Shown here piece by piece: positions 11,307 to 18,563 of a DNA stretch of 21,552 nucleotides; the stretch's first letter is position 1; each line of letters starts with the position of its first letter. The notes under the pieces were generated by a model, which saw only the letters and a list, made by a program, of their open reading frames with translations, did no database searches and had not been told where the DNA came from. Source of the stretch: Podila epigama (lineage: Eukaryota; Mortierellomycota; Mortierellomycetes; Mortierellales; Mortierellaceae); assembly GCA_015679605.1 (NCBI GenBank), contig JAAAVE010000224.1, positions 4,334-25,885 on the forward strand. Direction: 5' to 3'. A program made the translations under genes and the position numbers.

Positions 11307-11410
11307 CCCAAAAAAAAAAAAATTGAAAGAGCTCAGAAGGAAGGAAAAAAAAAAAAAAACCCAAAAAAAAAAAAATTAAAAGAGCTCAGAAGGAAAGAAA
11401 AAAAAAAAAG
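11307..11410 (+). repeat. 53-bp tandem duplication, two copies
   Basis: Both copies begin CCC plus a long A run, then ATTRAAAGAGCTCAGAAGGA, then another A run. They start at 11307 and 11360. Only a few substitutions and A-run length changes separate them, which suggests a recent slippage-type duplication. Confidence 0.88.
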
Positions 11411-11419
11411 GAGACAAAG

Positions 11420-11580
11420 GGCCTCCACACCCACATTGCACATACATTGCACATTCACAAATACACCCAAACTAACACACACACACATGCTTGTATCGAT
11501 ACTCACACAGCACACACACTCTCTCACACACACAGCGCAACCCTATACAGACACACAAACACATATCACATAGCCATGTA
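11420..11580 (+). repeat. CA-rich low-complexity block
   Basis: The strand is dominated by CA, ACAC and CACA units with many interruptions. The open frame running through it is compositional and not a gene. Confidence 0.75.
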
Positions 11581-13429
11581 CATGAACACATCCACACAAA
11601 TTGACACTCAAAGAAAGCCAGGTTGTAAAGCATCTAATCCATACAAACACACTGCACACGTCATCCTAACACAACATTGTGGCCTCTCGCGTCGTCCCTT
11701 TGTATTGTCATGTTCTCTATCATACGTTCACAAGTCTTTGAAAAAATGGGCGATGCAATGTGTTTCCAGAGTGCTGTATATTCAACTCTAACCAGCTTCC
11801 AAGATATACGACGCATCGCCATCACATCCAATGCCAATTCTGTTTTTTTCCAGATCTGTGTCGGTCAAAAGTGGTTTTCAAGTTGGCAGTTATGTCGACT
11901 ACCTGGTTAATGCTCTTCTATGGTATACCCCCATCTAAGCAAATGGCCAAAGGAACGTGATCTGATGACCACCGGTTACCCAGTTTCTTCTTCCTCTTCT
12001 CCAACAACACGAGGAAAAAAAACATGAGAGAAAAGAGTAGATGTGCTGTATCTGGGCTCAACGAAGAAGAAAATGAAGAAAATTTTTCCCAGCTGGACTC
12101 CTCCTTGTTTGGGGTCATCCTGTACCACGTCCAACAGCTAATGTCCATCTTCTTTGCAGGACGTTCAGTACATGAACGATGCCAGACGATTATGTTATGT
12201 TTCCTTACCTTGATCTGTTGTTCAACGTTGTATACAAAAAAAAAAGATCTAAATAGGTCAATCGTGAGAATGACAAATGATTAGATACCATGTCACATCA
12301 TAAAATATTTTTGTCCGATGGCCTTTGAAAAAGCCAACAAGGCAATCCAATGAAAACAACAATGTTCTGACGAGTCATCGTCATGGCGTCCTTGATAGTA
12401 TTGCACTATATGTGTTGCTTCCTGTCCGTAAACATTCTTCCTTGCCTATACTTCATTCTTTTTGTCGATTAGATCCGCCATGGCTAGATGCGCATGTTTC
12501 TCAGTTAGCCTGAGAACAAGCACTTCAATCGACGGGGGGTACCCATCATCCTTACAAGTTCACTTGCCAACAATCACCCACTCCCATATATACTGTCCGA
12601 CTGAAAACAAGGAAAAAAAAAAGGCCTCAAGGGTATCCTGCAGATGTATTCTGTTGCAGCAGCTTTGCTTCTTTGCCATTAGGTTGATTATATCCGCGTA
12701 GAACACTTTCATTGCTAGTTACACTCTTCGTGTACGAGTCTGCTGTTTGCGTGTGTGTGCGTGCGCATCGATAACACCCTTGATCCACCTATGTCCAGAA
12801 GTGAAGATGATTCCAACGATACGATCCGTCTGCCTTCATGACATTGGATCTCCATTTGCCTTTTTCCCTTCCTAGTTGCTGTCCTTTGATTATGTCATGT
12901 CCACGTTCCGGACTGCGTGGTTCACTAGCATCATTATTTTTTTTTTTGCCGCGTTTTTGTTTTTGCTTCTTTTCATGAATATCGCACTTACACAGCTTAT
13001 CTGTCACGTTCTTCTCTACCTCCTCCTCCTGTTTCTACTTTCTCCCTTTCTCCTAGTGAGTTATATACCAGCGTCTCGTTCCTTGTCCTATGCGTCGAGT
13101 TGTATAGTTTTGCTGATCAAGTTCAGAAGATGCCAAAAACAAGACAGGAGAAGCCAGGAATGGAATGCGATTCCAGACAGCGGTTTAACTGCTGCTTCTC
13201 TATCTGTTGTGTTCCTGTGGATTCAAAAGACACCAATGACGACTGCCTGAAAAGGGAGAAGGAATGAGTGAAGGATGGTCCCTTTGTGATCCTGTGATTG
13301 ATTGATGCCTCGAGTGAAAAGGTGAAAAGTATTTTTTATATGTTTAAAAAAAAAAAAATACAACTCAAAAATATTCTCCAACTGAAGGGACTTTTTTCCG
13401 AATTGTCCGTTAAATTCATTCGATTTCAA

Positions 13430-13470
13430 TTCCATTCATTCATTCATCCGTCCATCCATTCATCCATCTA
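13430..13470 (+). repeat. CATT/CATC tetranucleotide tract in the SURF1 leader
   Basis: Tandem CATT and CATC units, with single-base variants, end about 10 bp before the SURF1 start codon, so they probably lie in its 5' UTR. A similar tract precedes the ferric reductase gene. Confidence 0.75.
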
Positions 13471-13479
13471 GAGATCACG

Positions 13480-15008
13480 ATGCACAGCTCTCGTGTCCTA
13501 CGGATCTCTTCACTTGCGACCCCATTGCCAAAGTATGGCATCGCCAGCCGAGGAAGCCTTAGCTTGTCGCACGTCTTTGCTCGTCATAGCACCACGCGAC
13601 AGGGCCTTACCCAACTCCAGCTCCAGCTCCAGCAGCAGCAGCAGCATCCTACTCACCAGAAGATACTCCAGCATGGCTGCGGTTACGCTACCTTGCACCG
13701 GTCTTCGAGGACCCAGTCGGGTCGCCGGCGTTGGGGTCCCGTGACGATCGGTCTAGCACTTTGCCCGATTATCACCTTTGGTCTCGGCACCTGGCAAGTC
13801 CAGCGGCTGCGCTGGAAGCTTGAGCTCATTGAGAATCTCGAGGATCGCATGTCTCTCGATGCCATTCCTCTCCCTCGTAAAGTCAAGTATGTCAAGCCTT
13901 CTATTTATATCTCGGTGATGCCACATACACGCACACAAATAGTTATTCACATTCTTCTTTTCAACCCCCCCTTCAGTCTAGATGCAATCGAGGATTTTGA
14001 GTATCGCAAGGTCAAAGTCGTGGGACGTTACTGTCATGATCAAGAGATTTTGTTAGGACCAAGGACCAGAGGCGATGGACAACCAGGCTACTTTCTGATC
14101 ACACCCTTCGAGCGAACAAACGGGTAAATGGAAGATCAAAAGGATGGCGATGGATACGTTACCCCATGCCTCCCTTTCCTTTTTCTTTTTCTCACAACTA
14201 CTAGCAACCACTTTTTTTGTGCCAAATCGTCATCGTCCCTCCTTCCCTTAGATCCAAGATTCTAGTTCGACGAGGATGGGTCCCAAGAGAAAAGAAGGAT
14301 CAAGAGACGCGCTTGGAGGGCTTGACAGAGGGTGAGGTCGTGGTTGAAGGTCTCCTCAGAACGGGCGAGCAAAAGGCATCGTCCTTCGTACCCGAGAACA
14401 ACCCTGAAAAGAACGAATGGTACTCACTGGATTTGGAAGCCATGGCGAAACAGTCTGATGCGCAGCCAGTCGTGGTTGAGATGATCCTCAGTAAGTTTTT
14501 ATTTTTTTGCAAGGAAAAAGAGTCAACATCTGGATGCCTTGACATTTTCTTATTCCGAGTGAAGAAACTGGATACTTTCAAGTGTCACAGCAGGCGTGTA
14601 CTAAAAAAAAAAAAAAATCCACTAACGACCTCATACCTCCATCCTGGAACCTGGATCTCTATAGATACATCACAGCATCTTATCAAATCTGAATTGATTG
14701 ACAAAGACATCCCCGTCGGAAGATCACCCGTTGTAGAACTCCGGAACAACCACAAAGAGTACATTGTAACATGGTAAAGAAAAATACATGAATAGTTTCT
14801 TGGTTCAGTTCAGAGAGACATGGAACGTTTTTGGCTGTATTCCCAAAAAGAGATCTTCCGACAATTTTTTTTTTAATCCGATTGATTTGCTACTTTTTTT
14901 TTCGATAGGTACTCACTTTGTGTCGCAACGACAGCGATGCTTTATATTCTCATGAGACGCCCACCGCCAGCAAAAAAACCAACCCAATTGCTACCTCGCC
15001 ATGTTTAA
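13480..15008 (+). CDS. SHY1: SURF1/Shy1 cytochrome c oxidase assembly factor
   Basis: Five exons: 13480-13886, 13977-14123, 14252-14490, 14665-14773, 14909-15008 (333 aa); phases 2, 2, 1, 2 close at TAA. SURF1 proteins sit in the mitochondrial inner membrane and help mature Cox1, probably at the haem a insertion step. Residues 1-85 are rich in Arg, Ser and Gln with few acids, as expected for a mitochondrial presequence, and include a short Gln repeat (46-55). TM1 is at about 86-104 and is followed by the conserved GLGTWQVQR (101-109). The intermembrane-space domain shows FEYRKVKVVGRY, ILLGPR, ILVRRGWVP, FVPENNPEKNEWY and NNHKEYIVTWY. TM2 is at about 298-315. The length fits the family (about 300-390 aa). 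The gene is convergent with ALG10, with 195 bp between stops. Identity is very secure; no damage is visible. Confidence 0.97.
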
Positions 15009-15157
15009 CAGAGATCAACAACAACAATATAGAAACGCTCAAGCATGAAATAAGCATGACTGTACAATATATTCCTTTTCTTTTTTTTTAATTTTCAATT
15101 TTTTCTAGACTCTAATACATGATGTGCAAATGAAGGGCGATATGGTCCGATATACTG

Positions 15158-15181
15158 GAGAGAGAGAGAGAGAGAGAGAGA
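15158..15181 (+). repeat. GA dinucleotide microsatellite
   Basis: A perfect GA run of 12 units lies between the converging SURF1 and ALG10 stop codons. Confidence 0.95.
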
Positions 15182-15203
15182 TGAACCAGGATAAAAGACA
15201 ATT

Positions 15204-15888
15204 TCACCACATGAACCGCTGAACACCCTCTTCATGTGCCCACCGAAAGGGTTTGTTCAGAAACAGCCATACAGTGATAGCATTGATGATGGTATAGCTC
15301 AGGAGTTCCAGGATGAGCCATGCGCCACGTGGTTGTCGCATGGCAAGGCGGTAGATCAGATAAGGGGTGATAAAGTATCGGAATTCAATGAGTGGAGATG
15401 GGATCAAAGTCAACGCTGTTGCTGTGATGTAGATGACGACCCAGAGAATGGATTGCTCCGTGGCTAATAAAGGTATCCAAGAAGAATAATAACAGGGTTC
15501 TTGTCAGTATGGAAAAGACACAAAAACATCCTGGATATATACTGAAAGGAGAAAAATCAATGAAACACTGTACGAACCCAAAGCTTGCCAGCAACACCAA
15601 GCTGCGGTAACATAGGCAGGAGCTAGGGCAAACCGCATCCTTGGAACGCGATTAATGAGTCTCCAGAGGTAGAAAGTATAATGTCTATTGTCGGCCAGCA
15701 AGAATGGATGTGCGATCCTATAAGTACGAAAGATGTGGGTACTTTGATGTGAGTACTTTTTTTTTCTCCCCTGAAGGTTACATCCTTCGACCATTCTGGC
15801 CGTCATTAGAACGATATGCGTCACTTACGTAAACTTTTGGATACACAGCACAACGATGGCAATGGAGAGCAGCGTAAAAAAGGTGGAT
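15204..15888 (-). CDS. ALG10: ALG10 alpha-1,2-glucosyltransferase, C-terminal part only
   Basis: ALG10 (yeast DIE2) adds the last glucose, from dolichyl-phosphate glucose, to the lipid-linked oligosaccharide in the ER. Three exons are clear: 15888-15829, 15717-15578, 15463-15204. They give about 152 residues of the C-terminus. Family signatures are AHPFLLADNRHYTFYLWRL, PSPLIEFRYFITPYLIYRL, the AINAVT-like IINAITVWLFL and the terminal RFMW before TGA. Phases 2 and 1 close. The donor after the middle exon is an atypical GTTCGT. A complete ALG10 needs roughly 320 more residues upstream. I looked on the minus strand up to CMC4 and found none of the N-terminal hallmarks (DEIFHIPQA-like, TTPPGLY, RQTNIVW). 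Either this is a 5'-truncated gene, or its remaining exons are displaced, misassembled or too divergent to see. Family identity is certain; functional status is not. Confidence 0.85.
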
Positions 15889-16531
15889 CTATACAACATA
15901 GAATAGGAAAAAAAAAAAAACGGCTGGTCAACTGGCCAGGGTTACTTTTTTACGCGCACTTTTCTCCGTTGACCTGTCGTTTTCCCATCATGCAATACAA
16001 CTCGACCGACATACTGTGCAGACCTGTAGTTGAAAAAGAACAATGTAGAAAAACTCCCTCACTCACCCATTTTGCCACTCTTACACTCACTCCCCCTTTA
16101 CTCTTGTTGACTCTCCTCTCGAAATTGACCTGTAGTCAATACATCTGTCATGCCCCGCGCCATTTCACCATACCCTCCATCCCTCTCTCGATATGTCTTT
16201 CTCCCACTCTTTTCTGAGCTGTGCGAGCATGAGTTCACGTTTGTACATTTTATGTTTGTATTCGTTAATGTCGCGTCCTTTTTTCTCCTGTGGTGCCTTT
16301 CTGTAAACCCTGGAATGCTGTTCTCAGTCAACGGTGTACTGATGTCGAAGCATGGAAGTAACAAAATGGTAGTGACATCCATTCAAGATACATTTTCTCG
16401 GCAACCAATATATACATCTTCAAGAATGCCTACTACCTCTTTGTCAACGAGGTTTGCATGCAACATAATATAGAATAAAGCATATCAATGCAAAGCGCGT
16501 TGCTACACAGAGAAACATTGGTGTACACAAG

Positions 16532-16681
16532 ATGCTTTTGGCTGATTCAACTAGGTTGAACAAGTGGATATTACTTTGTTTGCTTGTCTCCCTACCCTCG
16601 TTGGCGCTTGTGTGTTGTTTCTCTGCCTATCCTTTCTATGATATGCATGTCTTCCATGCCACCAATGTCGGTCGTGCTTGA
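16532..16681 (+). CDS. Possible 49-aa small secreted peptide or first exon
   Basis: The frame from ATG 16532 to TGA 16679-16681 encodes 49 residues. A charged start (MLLADSTRLNK) is followed by a 19-residue hydrophobic core (WILLCLLVSLPSLALVCCF) and a polar end, the layout of a signal peptide or signal anchor. No homologue is recognised and no flanking exon is evident. It may be chance, a small secreted peptide, or the start of a longer spliced gene. Confidence 0.2.
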   Translation: MLLADSTRLNKWILLCLLVSLPSLALVCCFSAYPFYDMHVFHATNVGRA

Positions 16682-17045
16682 GAGTGAGCTTCAGAAGATC
16701 TACAGGGTGTTCTTGTCCTCATCCTTGTGAAGAAATGCTGATGATATCCTTAAAGAAAAAATGAAATGACATGTGGAGCATAAAAGGTCTGTGGGACGAG
16801 TAAAGATGTAGGTCTGAGGAGGGATTGTTCTTAAACAGACTTGATAACAAATGGCAAATATGTTGGCCAAAGACAGCCCCAGTCGCGCACAGTAGTGGGA
16901 TTGCTCGAGGTTGTGGTGATGACGCGTGAGTAGAGTATGCCATTGTACTGCTCACCAGGACCTTTTACCCTGTGCAGATCGCAATGACTGATACCTTGTT
17001 TGTTCCTTGCATACACTGAAAAGCATTGACACCTTGAATATAGGA

Positions 17046-17399
17046 TCAACTGTAAGCGAAAAGGATGGAAAGCAATGAACAATTACGCATGCATTCTTGA
17101 CTTGTACAGTCATAGCCCATAACATAACGCACTGTGTTGAGTTCTATGGATTCGATAGAAAGCATCGCGTAATAGAGATCCAATGTTTCACGTTGATGGA
17201 TCAGGAACTTGGGACGCGTGTGGAGAAAGAAGGTTGTTCCATAATGCACACAATAGGAGATCTCCACACTGTGGAGGTGATTGAGTTTGGAGCAAAGAGA
17301 GCCAAAGTTCTTGCCATACTGGTACTTCTCCATGTGGCAAAACGAATTTGCGTCGATGTGCATATTTTGTTGTTGCAACCTCGTGACAGAGATGGTCAA
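17046..17399 (-). CDS. Unidentified open segment, possible LRR/F-box-like remnant
   Basis: The minus strand is open for about 117 codons, including an ATG-led part with mixed, plausible codon use. It contains LCSKLNHLHSVEISYC, which faintly recalls leucine-rich repeat units of fungal F-box proteins. The plus strand is also open here for 101 codons. No start, splice pattern or domain is convincing. It sits where the missing ALG10 exons would be expected but does not resemble ALG10. Confidence 0.15.
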   Translation of the reverse strand: MTISVTRLQQQNMHIDANSFCHMEKYQYGKNFGSLCSKLNHLHSVEISYCVHYGTTFFLHTRPKFLIHQRETLDLYYAMLSIESIELNTVRYVMGYDCTSQECMRNCSLLSILFAYS

Positions 17400-17561
17400 T
17401 GATTTTTATTATTATTGAAGGTGAATAAGAACCACCTTTTGGTTACACGTTGATGCACTCTATGCTGAAATCTGATCATCTTAACTCTTGGAAAATGAAA
17501 ACAATTTAAGGAACAGTCTCATTGGTAACGAGTTGCACATAGCTTATGTACAAGTTTTTTT

Positions 17562-17786
17562 TTAATCTGTTTTGTCAGACTGTACGTTTGACGTCGATTG
17601 TGATTTTCGGGAATATTTGCGGGTTGGACAGCTGGGTGAGGAACCACCAGCGTCAATCAAAGCCTGGCAGCATCTCTCCAATCGTTCAATGACGTCTCGA
17701 CAGCGACTTTCCTGGTAGTTGTTTTTTGTGAGACAGGATTGGATTGCACATGCCTCCTTGTGGCAAGGTTGAGGTGGTTCTGGCAT
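17562..17786 (-). CDS. CMC4: CMC4 twin-CX9C mitochondrial intermembrane-space protein
   Basis: A single-exon gene encodes 74 aa. CMC4 proteins are small helical-hairpin proteins imported into the mitochondrial intermembrane space by the Mia40 disulfide relay. The family start is clear (CHKEACAIQSCL, then a short loop, then CRDVIERLERCCQ). The two CX9C motifs are C8-C18 and C29-C39, with extra family cysteines C13, C40 and C53. The length matches yeast Cmc4 (73 aa). After C53 the tail is polar and unlike that of other members. The gene is divergent from the ferric reductase, sharing 777 bp of upstream sequence. The molecular role of the family is not well defined. Confidence 0.93.
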   Translation of the reverse strand: MPEPPQPCHKEACAIQSCLTKNNYQESRCRDVIERLERCCQALIDAGGSSPSCPTRKYSRKSQSTSNVQSDKTD

Positions 17787-18339
17787 GCTGATGTTGAATC
17801 AAAGTGATGTGAATGGGTATGTGTGTGTGTTCATGCATGCGTGTATTTGACCATTGGGCCATACACTTTGACATGACAAGAGTCACGGGACGTAGATTCG
17901 AAAGTCAGAAAAATGAAGACCTTTGAGGCCATTTTGACTGACAATGTTGTTGTTGTTGTATGGGGGGTGCAGTCTGCAATGCTCTTGACAGATTGGCGCA
18001 CATGGATAAAACATGCAAACAATAGAGTGTTGACAGCAAAGATGGGGGTATCCGCGCCATCTCGCCGCTTTTTTTTCACGTACACAAAGAGAGACAGATA
18101 CATTGACAGACTGAGGGACTTTGGGACGGACGACAAAAGTGAGCAACAGTCAGATGGGAGGACATGCGAACTTTAACAAGATTTTGACAGACCGACAAAG
18201 TAGCCATGGGCACAAAGGAAGGATACACCATTCAGTCAGTCTGTCAATCAGGATGCTGCTCCACTGAACTTGTCTGGGTGACAAACTTCATTCTTTTCTC
18301 TCCGCTCATGGCGTATACCTTCTTTCGTGCTAAAAAGTG

Positions 18340-18346
18340 TATAAAA
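18340..18346 (+). promoter_or_regulatory. Candidate TATA box of the ferric reductase gene
   Basis: TATAAAA lies 218 bp upstream of the start codon. That spacing would give a long leader containing the CATC/CATT tract. The motif is exact; its use is inferred. Confidence 0.4.
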
Positions 18347-18460
18347 GCAAGGTCCAAAAAGCAAGTCGGTTGCTTCAACCATCCATGTTTTTGACAGCAA
18401 GCAGATATAACCAGCAACAAACCACCAAAGGGTCCAATCCCCCCGTTCATTGTATATATT

Positions 18461-18501
18461 CATCCATCCATCCATCCACTCATTCATTCATTCATTCATT
18501 G
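18461..18501 (+). repeat. CATC/CATT tetranucleotide tract upstream of the ferric reductase
   Basis: Runs of CATC are followed by runs of ATTC, about 60 bp upstream of the start codon. The composition resembles the tract in the SURF1 leader. Confidence 0.85.
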
Positions 18502-18563
18502 TTTTCCTTTTGTAAATACCAATATACACTCACACACCATACACCATACACGCCATAAACACC

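Larger units (their letters stand above)
10657..13479. other. Gene-poor divergent region between RCO1 and SURF1
   Basis: This 2.8 kb stretch separates two divergent start codons and is by far the largest gap without a recognised gene. It holds A-rich and GA-rich sequence (11160-11410), a tandem duplication, a CA-rich block (about 11420-11580) and T/C-rich sequence (12840-13080). Short open frames near 11677-11910, 12024-12284, 12325-12513 and 12897-13250 have no recognisable domains. A fast-evolving gene, a noncoding RNA or a decayed element could be present; none can be supported from the sequence. Confidence 0.55.
15889..17561. other. Region where the ALG10 5' half should lie; no supported gene
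   Basis: This 1.67 kb has no recognisable ALG10 coding sequence on the minus strand. It holds a 49-codon plus-strand frame (16532-16681) and a segment open on both strands (about 17097-17399), both described separately and both weak. The rest is ordinary mixed sequence without clear repeats. Confidence 0.55.
17787..18563. promoter_or_regulatory. Shared upstream region of CMC4 and ferric reductase with six TTGACAG sites
   Basis: The heptamer TTGACAG occurs on the plus strand at 17985, 18030, 18103, 18184 and 18391, and as CTGTCAA at 18241-18247. About 0.1 copies would be expected by chance in this length on both strands. TGACAG is the core bound by TALE homeodomain proteins in other eukaryotes; a fungal regulator of this type is inference. 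No gene is seen in this region. Confidence 0.55.

Noticed and set aside
11447-11791. CA-repeat frame encoding His/Thr-rich sequence
   Set aside because: It is compositional translation of a dinucleotide-rich block.
12897-13250. 117-codon plus-strand frame with two hydrophobic stretches
   Set aside because: The hydrophobicity follows from T-rich low-complexity sequence; there is no recognised domain, splice context or promoter. It was not listed as a gene.
15816-16217. 133-codon plus-strand frame
   Set aside because: It begins antisense to an ALG10 exon, continues into unremarkable sequence and has no domain.
18000-18010. GATAA-like sites as iron-regulatory GATA elements upstream of the ferric reductase
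   Set aside because: I saw only an isolated GATAAA and no full ATCWGATAA site, so it is not above chance.
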